Shown here: positions 43,607-52,675 of the stretch, piece after piece
Layout: the number at the start of each line of letters is the position of its first letter
Position numbering within the stretch: the first letter of the stretch is position 1
Assembly (NCBI GenBank): GCA_028689065.1
Contig: JAQTWX010000001.1
Span: forward strand, 124,001-188,000
Direction of reading: 5' to 3'
Length of the DNA: 64,000 nt
Source: Candidatus Altimarinota bacterium
Lineage (GTDB): Bacteria > Patescibacteriota > Gracilibacteria > BD1-5 > UBA2023
Position numbers and translations under genes: made by a program
Notes under the pieces: model-generated
The model's database searches: none
What the model was told of the DNA's origin: nothing
Seen by the model: only the letters and a program-made list of their open reading frames with translations

Positions 43607-44629
43607 ATGACAAAATCTGAATCAGAGAACAGTACTGATACTCCTAATCCAGTAGTTACAAAACCCGATACGGTTGGGATTTATACTGGATGGCTCGGTA
43701 TCCTTTTTGGATGCCTTGGAATAATCTTTTTAGGGATAGTATTTTTTCCATTAACAATCCTAATGGCTGGGATTTCACTCCTCAAAAGAAATTGGCTTCT
43801 TGGATCCATTTCTGCGATTCTTGCAGTCTTAGTTTTTGTTACTTCGCCTACACTATGGGGATTAGTGGCATTGAAAGGAATTTATGACAAAGGGGTGCAG
43901 GAACAGACACGTGTCAATCAGACTGCACAAAGAGTGATCAAGACCAAAAAGCAGGAGGATAAGGATGCTGTCATCAATCATAAGGAGATTTCCAATGAAC
44001 AGCAATATATGAGTATCCTAAAACCAGAAGATCGGAGCTATGCGGAATCAACTCAGTTGGCCATTTCGATGGCTCAAAAAGGTGGTACATATTTGAATTC
44101 TTGTACGGTACAGGATTTGAAAAGAATTGTGTTTAATCCCTGGGTTTCTGGGACTATTCCTGAGATTCAGAAACAATTAACAAAAGCGATAAGTACTGAT
44201 CGAAAAGAGATTTCCAAATTTCCAGCAGTTGGTAGTCTGCCGAATATCGAATCGATCAACGGAAAATACGAGTATACACGGAACGGCATTTTGCTGGTTT
44301 TGAAAAGCATCTACCTGGATATTACCGTTTCAAATAATAAAAACATACTTTCTGATACTCCTTCCGATACTGAAAGAGAAACTTTGGAGAAATCACTCTC
44401 TGGTATGGAGTCTGCAATTACATTGTTTTCTTCATGAAACACACTCTCTGAGCCCGTTCCTGTTGCGATGTATTGAAAGGATGACAAACTCGCAACGAAG
44501 ACTATTTCTATCAAATCCTTCCCAAATGGAAATTTTGGAATCTTGGTCAATAGTGATTCCCCGGCATCTACCGGAGGAACAAAGACTCCGAAGACCGTTA
44601 TGGAAGTAGCTAATCAGGAATCATATTAG
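43607..44629 (+). CDS. membrane protein, 340 aa
   Basis: Hydrophilic N-terminus, two TM segments (residues about 28-52 and 58-86) and a large soluble C-terminal domain with a charged coiled region. UGA is read as Gly after LFSS (44435-44437) and once more in MYGKDD. The ATG at 43607 is chosen because upstream frame sequence lies inside the inverted-repeat region. It ends with TAG. Unrecognised. Confidence 0.68.
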
Positions 44630-44663
44630 TAAAGTTCATTTTACCCATTAACTACTTATTCAC

Positions 44664-45221
44664 ATGTCAGAGCCAAGATATGAAACCCGTTCTTTCCAGA
44701 TCTATCATGGGCTTAGCCAGTATCAACAAGCATTGACCCTATTCGGATGGGAAGTAATAAATCAACAAAAAATCAACTACGACTCAATTACAACAACGAG
44801 CGGAAAAAGTCATGCTGGAATCTTTTTCAAAGATCGTGCGACCCATGATATGTCATCATCAACTAAGCATCTTTATTATACGGAGATTACCGCCAAAAGA
44901 CGTATATGATCTGTTCCAAAGGCAGTTCTCGATATCGAGGGTATATTTTTCGACCAACTTCATACATTCGTAACCCCTTGGATAGATATAATCGGGACTA
45001 TCAAACTAGCATTCTTTGTCTGAATCGGCTCATGGATACTACTTGCTTTCTTTGCGACAAGAATCTGAGATCCACTCCTGAATTTCGCAATTATACCACC
45101 TTTGATACTATTTATTTATGGTGCCGTAAAATTCTTAAAATCATATATCTATAAACATGAAACCTATCCAGAACTTTTGGAAGGTCATATGAAGATTATC
45201 CATGAAAATCCGATCGAGTAA
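44664..45221 (+). CDS. membrane protein, 185 aa
   Basis: The soluble N-terminal domain (1-100) begins SEPRYETRSFQIYHGLSQYQ; two TM segments are at about 106-128 and 135-153. Three UGA codons are read as Gly, two of them in or beside the TM helices. It follows the 340-aa membrane protein by 34 nt, so they probably share an operon. It ends with TAA. Function unknown. Confidence 0.65.
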
Positions 45222-45249
45222 TCTCTTAATTCTTTATTTCAATGCACTC

Positions 45250-45657
45250 ATGATCAAAACCACCATAGCCATTCTATTAACCCTCTTTTCCGTACCCGCC
45301 TTCGCTGAACCTTCGGTTATTCCGGAATCCAGCCATATTCTCGAAATTAGAAATATAAACTTAGATGAATTAATCTCGACTCTCAATTCCGAAGTGGATC
45401 GAATCAATGAAAATAATTCCTGGGAGGATGTTGACTGATTGACTAATTCCGGGGTTGAAATAATCCTCTCCGCTATACATCCAATAAATATCTGAGATGC
45501 TTCCGAAGAAGAAATTGGGAAGTACGTTTCAAACTCTTTCGCTCTTATCGATGGTATGAATGCTTATATACAAGTGATTTCAAAAGAGAAAGTAAATCGT
45601 CAAGCATTCTTCAAAGCAGCAACAATGTATATGCAAAATATGATGATTATGGATTAA
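45250..45657 (+). CDS. secreted small protein, 135 aa
   Basis: The start at 45250 gives a clear signal peptide (MIKTTIAILLTLFSVPAFA, cleavage after AFA). An acidic mature part has two UGA-coded glycines. It lies 28 nt after the preceding membrane protein. It ends with TAA before the terminator at 45690-45720. Unrecognised; with its two neighbours it may form an envelope-associated module of the element. Confidence 0.65.
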
Positions 45658-45689
45658 AAATCCTACTGAAAGAGAACTAGTAAAAAGAA

Positions 45690-45720
45690 AAATAAGAGGA
45701 TTCTTAGAATCCTCTTATTT
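45690..45720 (+). terminator. intrinsic terminator
   Basis: A 15-bp perfect stem (45690-45704 with 45706-45720) and a T run. It ends the membrane/secreted gene group. Confidence 0.82.
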
Positions 45721-45864
45721 TTTGTATATTTTTATAAAAAACTGCTCATTATACCAAGATTCTCCCAGAATGTAAAAGAAAATTTACTTTTACGTTTTCG
45801 CCTTTTTAATGGATACTGAGTGTATATCGTCGACGATCTTTATTCACTTTTTCAAATCACAACT

Positions 45865-46857
45865 ATGACCGTAGTTTCCATGAAACGAAAACAAGAAATC
45901 ATTTCTTCGCTTGAATGAACTGGCAAAAGACCACTGTTTCAGTATTGGGAAGAGTATAAAAGTGACTATATTCGAGCAAAAAGAAGTAAGGATACGATAG
46001 AAAACACTCGGCAAACATTGAGTCGTATTCTTATATATTCAGAACTCATATCCATCGAAGATTGGCTCGTTCCATGAAAAGCACAAGATGAATTTTTCAG
46101 ACTTACCGAAGAGCGCAAGTGGTCCGAGTCAACACATAACTCATATCGAAAAAATCTGAGCTCGTATTTTAGACACCTAGTTAAGCGTGGACATATCCAG
46201 AATAATCCTATAAAAGACGGGATTGTAAGAATGCCAGAGCTCGTACAGGATCAACCTGTCGCAAGCAATGAGCAAATTCATACAATATTAAATCTTTTAG
46301 AGAATACTAAGTTTGGTATAAATCTTTTACAACGACTACGAGATAGATTATTTTTTACACTTATGGCTTGAACGGGAGCACGTCCAAAAGAACTACTCAA
46401 TCTAAGACTGGGCTCATTTTCATGAAACAGAGACGAAGTGACTATTCAGACAGCAAAATCCTCCTGAAAGAAAAGAGTTTATCCATTGAATCAAAAGACC
46501 ATAGATCTTGTACGAGCATATATCCGTGAGGTTGTCATCTATGGGCGTGATATGGAACTAAACAAATCTTTCTTTCTTGGTAGAGAAAAAGGGGAAGCTT
46601 GGGGATACGATGGGATACGAAAATTTTTTACAAAAGTCACCAAAGAAACAGGTGCCCCAATCACCGCATATATGCTTCGAAGACATGCTGCAACTGAATT
46701 GTATGACAAAGGAGTGGATATTCATAAAATTCAACATCTCATGTGACATTCAAGTGCTACTACAACAAGCCGCTATATCCAAGCCAAGGCTTCTATGAAT
46801 AAAGAGACGGCAGATATTCTTTTTAGCATTACAGATTCAGTGGGTGTTTCTCAATAG
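45865..46857 (+). CDS. tyrosine recombinase 1
   Basis: A 330-residue site-specific recombinase. N-terminal SAM-like domain (residues 20-125). Catalytic domain with Arg in GTGARPKELL (its first Gly a UGA codon), HxxR as LRRHAATEL, and GHSSATTTSRYIQ with the nucleophilic Tyr. Seven UGA codons are read as Gly. ATG at 45880 is an alternative start. Its 3' end overlaps recombinase 2 tail-to-tail by 29 bp. Confidence 0.92.
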
Positions 46858-47719
46858 AACTCATCATTTGCTTTGCGGAGCATGCAAGATAGATCGTAGT
46901 GGTAGTTATCTTACTATGCCCCATCATCTTCGAAAGTGTATATATGTCACACCCACTTTCCAGCATGAGCGTAGCAAAAGAGTGTCGTAGCGAATGGGCT
47001 GTAAAGTAAATTTTTGTCTTCTTGCGGAGTCTTTCCACGATACGATCGACCGATTCCGTACCCATCGGTTTATCAAATTGTGATTGCAAAAAGAACTTCT
47101 CACATTGTCTATTGAGTCTTTTTCGTTCAATAATATATTCTTTAAGAATGGCTGCCAATTTTGAAGAAATCGGTAAGACACGATCCTTCTTTCCTTTTCA
47201 TTGGATAACATGAATAGTGAGATTCTGCATATTTACATCGTCACAGTAGAGATTGGCAATCTCGCTTTTTCTCATCCCTGTAAAAAGGAGGGTGTTCAAA
47301 ACAGTATAATTCCGTATTTGTTCAAATCTATACTTATAACGCATTCTCCTGCAAGTCTGTATCAATACCTCAGCCTGATCAAACGTAAGCCCCTTTGGAA
47401 TGGTACGTTCCAATCTTGGCAAATCAATTTCTTTCATAAAATTTCCCTCAACTTTCCCTCTCTTCGACAACCAGGTTAAAAACGTACCAAAACGCTTGTG
47501 GTAATCGATGTAGGTTGAAGCCTTCCAATTCCGCGTAAGTCGACCCTCGATAAGCCAATCTTCTATTCTATTCTTCGTCAAATCCCGCAGATCTTTCGCC
47601 TTCGTCATTTTAACGAATAATGTTATCGCGTTCCTCATCGATTTGACAGTCATAGGTGAATAATTCTGTACATGTTCCAACTGAACAAGGCACTGATTCA
47701 AATAATCTATAATTTCCAT
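46829..47719 (-). CDS. tyrosine recombinase 2 (XerD-like)
   Basis: A 296-residue recombinase. N-terminal core-binding domain (MEIIDYLNQCLVQLEHVQNY), then the catalytic domain: Arg in TGMRKSEIANL, Lys in GKGRKDRVLPIS (its first Gly a UGA codon), HSLRHSFATLML, and MMGHSKITTTTIYLA with the Tyr nucleophile. It ends TAA. It starts about 118 bp from the intact tRNA-Thr gene and is the closest recombinase to the attachment site. Confidence 0.93.
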
Positions 47720-47836
47720 AACAAAAAAGGATACTAAATAAAGTATCCAATGAAGTGGTTATATAGACCTTCCATACCATCCTCCTTGCAGGTACCTGCT
47801 ATGGGGGATTTCAAAATGATTGCGAATGAACATAAA

Positions 47837-47912
47837 TGGAGCCAACGATGGGACACGAACCCACGACCTCTCCCTTACCAAGGGAACGCTCTACCAACTG
47901 AGCTACGCCGGC
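47837..47912 (-). tRNA. tRNA-Thr(GGU), element-borne
   Basis: 76 nt including an encoded CCA end. Acceptor stem GCCGGCG/CGTTGGC with two G-U pairs, D-arm AGCTCAGTTGGTAGAGC, anticodon loop TTGGTAA (anticodon GGU) and T-loop GTTCGTGTC. It differs from the split host tRNA only in the anticodon stem (TTCCC/GGGAG in place of CATCC/GGATG), so both would read ACC/ACU. It lies 85 bp downstream of the stranded 5' half and could be transcribed from that gene's promoter. Confidence 0.95.
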
Positions 47913-47997
47913 TTAAATCTATCTCTATCACTACTATTTATGGATAATATTATCTCATAAATAGATGCCTGGTTTATAGGTAATGCGCTACGGCCGT

Positions 47998-48008
47998 ATC
48001 CTTACCAA
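47998..48008. repeat. attR core (11-bp direct repeat)
   Basis: ATCCTTACCAA, identical to 24945-24955. Together they mark the likely crossover in the anticodon arm. Confidence 0.8.
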
Positions 48009-48039
48009 GGATGCGCTCTACCAACTGAGCTACGCCGGC
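47998..48039 (-). pseudogene. 5' half of tRNA-Thr(GGU), separated by integration
   Basis: On the minus strand this covers the acceptor 5' strand GCCGGCG, D-arm, anticodon stem CATCC and loop TTGGTAA. The sequence then diverges from tRNA at the attR core. It matches the intact tRNA from the 5' end to the anticodon stem. The missing 3' half lies 23 kb away at 24911-24955. Confidence 0.9.
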
Positions 48040-48047
48040 CTATAAAC

Positions 48048-49106
48048 TTAAATGAGCTCGCTTATTATATGGTCAATCAAAAAAATTCAAGTCGAAGTAA
48101 GAAAAACCTTCTCTTCCTGTATTTCAAGCAATCATTCTTTCTGAAATCTCTCGACTATATCCTTATTTTCTAACTCATACAAAAACACACCAGAAGTTCG
48201 GAGTCCAAACATAATTCGTTCGATACATAGAGAATCCTCTGTAAGTATTTCCTCTTCTCTTTCGCCACGATAATATCCAGAAAATGAGGAACTATTTGTA
48301 GATCTCTTCCCATTTACAAAACTCGCTGCTGCAAGCCCAAAACCTCGATACTGAGAATGATTCCAATAAGACCTGTTATGTTTCGATTCAAAGCCAGATT
48401 TAGCAAAATTGGAAAGCTCGTATCGACGAAATTCTTTTTCTTGTAACCACTTCGATCCGGAAAGATATTCACTCTGAATAATCTCTTCGCTTGGGAGATG
48501 AGACTTCCAGTCAGGAGGATATAATTCATCCTCTAGCATGTAGATGCTCACGTGTTTTGGGGTGATATGAGAAAATATTTTATTTAAATCTGAAACTATC
48601 TGCCCTTGTATAGTTCCAGGAAGTCCTGCGATAAGGTCAATGGAAATGTTTTCAATCGGACCTTTTGTAATAATATCAAATGCACGAAAAATAGCCTCAT
48701 TTGAATTCGATCGCCCTGTCATCTGAAGTGAAGAACTGTTTAAAGTTTGAACCCCGAGACTCAAACGATTTATTCAGAGTTTTGAAAGATTCTGGATATA
48801 CTCGGAAGTAATATCTTCGGGGTTTGATTCCATGGTAATCTCGGAAATATTTGAAAAACCTCTTTGTTTACGAAAAATCTCAAGAATTTCAGATATCTGC
48901 TCACCTGTCAGAATAGAAGGAGTTCCTCCGCCAAAATAAATAGTTTCGATGGAAATTTCTGAATTTTGATCAAAAAACTCTTCTATTTCCGTTTTTAAAG
49001 CGTCAATATATATACGAACTTTAAGTTCATCAAATTTCGGAGTAAGTGCAAATTTACAATACAAGCATTTTTGTCGACAGAACGGTATGTGAAGATAGAA
49101 AAACAT
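48048..49106 (-). CDS. hemW: HemW-like radical SAM protein
   Basis: A haem chaperone family member often misannotated as coproporphyrinogen oxidase; 352 residues. Radical SAM CxxxCxxC in FCRQKCLYCKF (residues 9-18), FGGGTPS, ESNPEDIT, GVQTL and DLIAGLPG. C-terminal WNHSQYRGFGLAAASF. Three UGA codons are read as Gly. The start at 49106 (MFFYLHIPFC) is chosen because the upstream gene ends at 49117. It ends with TAA at 48050-48048. Confidence 0.9.
48064..48069 (-). promoter_or_regulatory. -10 box of the tRNA-Thr promoter
   Basis: TATAAT on the minus strand, 25 nt upstream of the tRNA 5' end, with a TTGAAT about 15 nt further up. It lies inside the 3' end of hemW. It would now drive the 5' half and the element-borne tRNA. 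Confidence 0.5.
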
Positions 49107-49116
49107 ATATTGATAT

Positions 49117-50055
49117 TTAGGTATCGATAATGGCTCAAAGTATTTTGGCAAAATCATTGGAACGATAGCGCCCCGATGCTGAGAGGTTATTAAGCTCTAC
49201 AACACGATATTTTCCATCTGAACAATGAGCAACATCGAGTACGTACGAAGAGAATATTTCCTGATGCTGTTCGCTGAATTCTTGAGCAAAGGTGAGTATG
49301 TCATGCGGAATATCTATTACATCGTAATCAACACATCGCGAAGCATTAATTGGTTTTTCCTGTATGACATAGATTCGATACTCCTCCTTTCCATACTGAT
49401 CTTCTTTTATGTTCATGACTTCTGAGAACATAAATCCCTTATATGTCATCGTTCCCATACAGAAATCATTGAAATCATTAGCATTTTGGATAATCATAGA
49501 GCGATTTTTTCGTATCGTCTTTATAAAGACAGGATATGGAAATTCTCCTCCATCTGGGAATCGAAATCAAAATGATTCATCAAAAACATCATATATATCG
49601 TCAAAATAAGAGTCAGAGTATGAAATGAGTCTTCTCCCAAGAAAAGAAGGCATAATGTATTTCCCCCAGTTTGCGATGCGAATCTTTTCATCTTGAGCAA
49701 CCAGTTCACTTCCAGGAAAATCCACCATACTACGGGATCCATGAATAAAAGGACCAGATAAAAACTCCCGCTTCATATAGAGCTGTTCTTGTTCTATAGG
49801 TCAGAGATCTGGAAATATGCTCATTTCCTCCGAAGAGAGATTCAGGATACCCCCGATGCTCACACGGGTAAACTCGACAACAGTGGGTACTCACAATGAT
49901 TGAGCAATACGAATTTCATTTCCTCGTTCTCGAAGCAGATAATAGGTCATATTATCACTCTCAACTCTCTTTTCATGGGCATCTCAGTAATCCGAAGCGT
50001 ACTGGAGCGCCTGCTGTAACGAGTCCCTATCGGGAAATGACTCTACAAGATACAT
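49117..50055 (-). CDS. ATP-grasp domain protein (R2K type)
   Basis: A 312-residue protein. The C-terminal half has the R2K-like ATP-grasp ending (YVLDVAHCSDGKYRVVELNNL, then SASGRYRSNDF). Middle motifs are PYPVFIKTIRKNRS (Lys-rich nucleotide lid) and GTMTYKGFMFSEV. Four UGA codons are read as Gly. Ligase for an unknown substrate. It ends with TAA, 11 nt before hemW, so they are coupled. Confidence 0.75.
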
Positions 50056-50085
50056 ACAAAGATATACATTAAATATAACCAATTA

Positions 50086-50415
50086 TTATTTTCGCTTCCA
50101 TTCCACAACAGAAAATGCAGCGATAAGTGTAACTATCAGGAGTGGAGTGAGTTCGGAGGCGGCAAATCCACATATTTCAAACTCCACAAACTGTTCATAA
50201 ATTTCCATAATATAGATTCCGAGAAGTCCTAGTGTGGCAAGATAAGAGATATACTTATTCCGAACAGAAAAACTCACAGTCCCAATAATGGCGAGAATAA
50301 GGAATTCCTGTTGCCAAACATTACAGGTTCCACGAACTACCTCAATAATTTCTACAAGAGCACTGAGTACGACCGCATAAAAAAGCACACTCTGATAACG
50401 AAGTCAATTTTTCAT
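50086..50415 (-). CDS. membrane protein, 109 aa
   Basis: Four hydrophobic segments cover most of the chain. Cysteines occur in RGTCNV and EICGF. One UGA (Gly4) lies at the N-terminus, so the start at 50415 needs code 25. It lies between adk (25 bp) and the ATP-grasp gene. The even spacing of four helices with two Cys faintly resembles thiol-oxidase or VKOR-like proteins, without a CxxC; unassigned. Confidence 0.65.
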
Positions 50416-50439
50416 AGAAAAAGAGTAAAAAAGTAAAAA

Positions 50440-51060
50440 TTAGTATGCGCTGAGTACTACTTTTATCTGTTCATATACCGTCTCAACATCTCGAGAAGCA
50501 TCGATAGTATATACTCGCTTTTCTTCTTGTGCCCAATTTGCTAAAAGCGGAAGAGTATTCTCATAGAAAATTTCAATTCGTTTCGCGACCGCTTCCGGAG
50601 TATCATCTGGACGTTTGATGAGTTTCTGTCCAGTAAAAGGACTGAATGATCCTTCGAAATCCGCCTGAAAACTCTCACCCGTAGTTGGATCGATTTTCCG
50701 TCCCGCAAGTCGCTCAATTGCTTGTTCTCGTTTGAGATCAAGAAATACCACGAAATAATCTGGAAACACCGCATCAAAAAGAGCCTTCTGAGAACTTGAA
50801 CGGGGGATTCCATCGAAGAGAATCTTATCAGAACCATGAGTATCTCGATAATGCTCCAACATAGCAGTGATGAGCTCGTCAGGGACAAGTTTTCCTTGTT
50901 CCATGCAAGCTTTTACTTCCTCTGAACGAGGATGGTCAAGCTCGGAGAAATTTCGAAGTTTCTGTCCCATTTCGAAAAAACTATACCCATAATCGGTAGC
51001 GATTTTCCGTGCTTGAGTTCATTTTCCAGAACCCTGGATTCAGACAAGGAGGATGTTCAT
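50440..51060 (-). CDS. adk: adenylate kinase
   Basis: Converts AMP and ATP to 2 ADP; 206 residues. P-loop at residues 7-15 (GIQGSGKGT), with two of its glycines coded by UGA, DGIPRSSSQ and the LID region RKIDPTTGES. The rest of the gene has no UGA. A GGAGGA ribosome-binding site overlaps the coding start region. It ends with TAA. It is the first gene downstream of rnpB on the same strand. Confidence 0.95.
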
Positions 51061-51084
51061 AGTTTAAATTATTAATTTTTTAAA

Positions 51085-51460
51085 TCTCTTCTTTCGGATA
51101 GTAAGCCGGATTCTGTGTCTCGACATACATCTATCTCGTAGTACGGTCGCCCGTACTCTCTAGCGAGGTATACTTGATTCATCGACCGAGATCGTCATAG
51201 ATGAATCAAGTACCATTCCTCTTGCACCATATGGGGTTTGCCACATAATTCTTTCAAAGAAGAATTATTCCCACGTATGTGGGCTTTTCACCTTTCATCC
51301 ATCGAAATAGATTAGTATCGTCTCTGTGGTACTTTCCGTACTCCGGATTTTAGATATATTCCGAAGCCGCAGACGTTATCTGCCATATTATCTCAGTGGT
51401 GTCCGGACTTTCCTCTAAAGAGCTTTTACTCTTCGGCGTATGTCCCTCCAAAAGAAGAGA
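51085..51460 (-). ncRNA. rnpB: RNase P RNA
   Basis: Ribozyme for tRNA 5' maturation. On the minus strand it has the universal core GAGGAAAGTCCGGACACCAC near the 5' end, GGTGAAAAGCCCAC, a CAGATAACGTC segment and ACAGAATCCGGCTTAC near the 3' end. P1 is formed by CTCTTCTTT and AAAGAAGAG at the ends. A TATAAT -10 box is at 51471-51466. Bacterial type A layout; about 375 nt. Confidence 0.93.
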
Positions 51461-51465
51461 GCGGT

Positions 51466-51471
51466 ATTATA
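51466..51471 (-). promoter_or_regulatory. -10 box of rnpB
   Basis: TATAAT on the minus strand, about 6 nt upstream of the predicted RNase P RNA 5' end. Confidence 0.55.
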
Positions 51472-51590
51472 CGGATGGGTGACGATTTACAAAATATTTA
51501 TTGGAAATAGTGCAAAAAAGTTGCAAAAAAAAGGAACTTGTATATAACTATCCGGCACAAATCCCGTGCATAACCAAAGGTAGTGAAATC

Positions 51591-51656
51591 ATGAAAAAGT
51601 TTCAACAAGCACGTCGTCGTTGCGTAATGTTCCGTAGCACACGTCGTCGTCGCTAA
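51591..51656 (+). CDS. Arg-rich 21-residue peptide
   Basis: MKKFQQARRRCVMFRSTRRRR, seven of the last fourteen residues Arg, several as CGT runs. AAAGG lies about 12 nt upstream, and a TTGCAA...TATAAC promoter-like pair lies at about 51521-51550. An inverted repeat (51659-51693) follows the stop. It may be a leader peptide or an unrecognised small basic protein. Confidence 0.45.
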   Translation: MKKFQQARRRCVMFRSTRRRR

Positions 51657-51658
51657 TT

Positions 51659-51693
51659 TGGCGAGCAACGCGTCAAAAACAATGCGTTGCTCC
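51659..51693 (+). terminator. hairpin after the Arg-rich peptide
   Basis: GGCGAGCAACGCGT and ATGCGTTGCTCC form a stem of about 12 bp around a short A-rich loop. The tail is only weakly T-rich, so attenuator or processing site are both possible. Confidence 0.5.
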
Positions 51694-51728
51694 AATTCTT
51701 TTCAAGAAAACACCAATAAGGGGCCGTT

Positions 51729-51893
51729 ATGTCCGGCAAAAACAGATCTATACCAATACACATAAATAATCATCCATCAGGACGAACAAGTATCTGTCAC
51801 TCGACGGGAATTGGCGATCCTGTAAAGGTTGTTCATGGGAAAGGTGGAAAAATTATCTGCCCAAACACCTGTTCAAAATGTCCTCATCGTTAA
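51729..51893 (+). CDS. small Cys-containing protein, 54 aa
   Basis: Starts MSGKNRSIPIHINNHPSG; ends with CPNTCSKCPHR, a CxxxCxxC followed by His that could bind a metal. No UGA. It ends with TAA before the terminator at 51918. Same strand as, and possibly same transcript as, the Arg-rich peptide. Unrecognised. Confidence 0.55.
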   Translation: MSGKNRSIPIHINNHPSGRTSICHSTGIGDPVKVVHGKGGKIICPNTCSKCPHR

Positions 51894-51917
51894 GTAAATG
51901 GAAGGACTAAAGATTTT

Positions 51918-51942
51918 AAAAGCCGCTCATTGAGCGGCTTTT
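51918..51942. terminator. bidirectional intrinsic terminator
   Basis: AAAAGCCGCTCA and its complement form a 12-bp stem with A and T flanks, between the convergent small gene and rnhA. Confidence 0.85.
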
Positions 51943-51944
51943 TT

Positions 51945-52352
51945 CTACTTTGTCCCTTCATCCATCGCCACATTCGAGAGCCGGTCGGCTTCCTTGTTGA
52001 ACTCACGACGGATATGAATGTACTCTATTTTCCCATTCCAATTCCTGAGGAGATCCTGAATCTCTCCGAAAATCACTTTCAGCTCTGGATTTTTAATCTT
52101 GAAATTCCCGGAAAGTTGTTCGATGACGAGATTGGAGTCCATTCGGAGCTCTATCTCGGTCGCACCGAGCTCGATTCCCCGACGAATGCCGTGGAGTGCC
52201 CCTTGGTACTCCGCCTGATTATTGGTCGCAATCCCCAGGTATTTATGACGCCGCTCCAACGGCTTCCCATTTTCATCCGTGATAAAAACCCCGATTCCCG
52301 CAGGACCTGGATTAAAGCGTGCTCAACCATCAGTGTAGATAAGGAGTTTCAT
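51945..52352 (-). CDS. rnhA: ribonuclease HI
   Basis: Removes RNA from RNA-DNA hybrids; 135 residues. The catalytic carboxylates lie in YTDGGARFNPGP (Asp8, first Gly UGA), NNQAEYQGAL (Glu), MDSNLVIEQLSG (Asp) and KEADRLSN (Asp). It is the plant/bacterial short form without the basic handle region. It ends with TAG. It lies 25 bp downstream of the small zinc protein. Confidence 0.93.
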
Positions 52353-52376
52353 AAAAAAGAGTTTAGATCTTAGACA

Positions 52377-52643
52377 TTAGAGCTTGAAAAAAGACGATTC
52401 CCGCCCCTCCCCAACAATCTTATTCACATCCACAGAAACCTCTTCACAGAGCTCCTTTTCCAACAATGAGCAACCTATACATATGAGTCGTTTTTCATCG
52501 CTCTTATTCGACATATTACCGCCTCATTGAAATACTCAACATACATCGCATACAAAGGGGATTTCCCATTCTTCTGCCTCGCCCAAAGCTATTCGTCTTT
52601 GGAAATTTTCATCTCCAATAAAGGAAAGTTGATATGATGGCAT
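52377..52643 (-). CDS. small zinc-ribbon protein, 88 aa
   Basis: MPSYQLSFIGDENFQRRIAL at the N-terminus. Cys pairs CDVC and CIGC about 25 residues apart form a likely zinc ribbon. Two UGA-coded glycines lie right after CDVC, so the gene is hidden under the standard code. It lies between atpG (32 bp) and rnhA, where atpD is usually expected. Function unknown. Confidence 0.7.
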
Positions 52644-52675
52644 AGTACAAACATATAATAGAGTAGATTTCTCTC

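Larger units (their letters stand above)
24945..48008. mobile_element. integrated element in tRNA-Thr with defence cargo
   Basis: About 23 kb bounded by the two halves of a tRNA-Thr gene and an 11-bp direct repeat. Two tyrosine recombinases and a replacement tRNA lie at the right end. Cargo: rmuC, xre, hsdR-hsdM-mazF-hsdS-rloC, a replication-relaxation-like gene, AAA+ ATPase, membrane and secreted unknowns. Genes use UGA as Gly throughout, so the element is adapted to code-25 hosts. No relaxase, coupling protein or phage structural gene was recognised, so whether it is an ICE, an integrated plasmid or a satellite is open. Confidence 0.88.

Noticed and set aside
24956-48008. prophage
   Set aside because: No capsid, terminase, portal, tail or lysis genes recognised.
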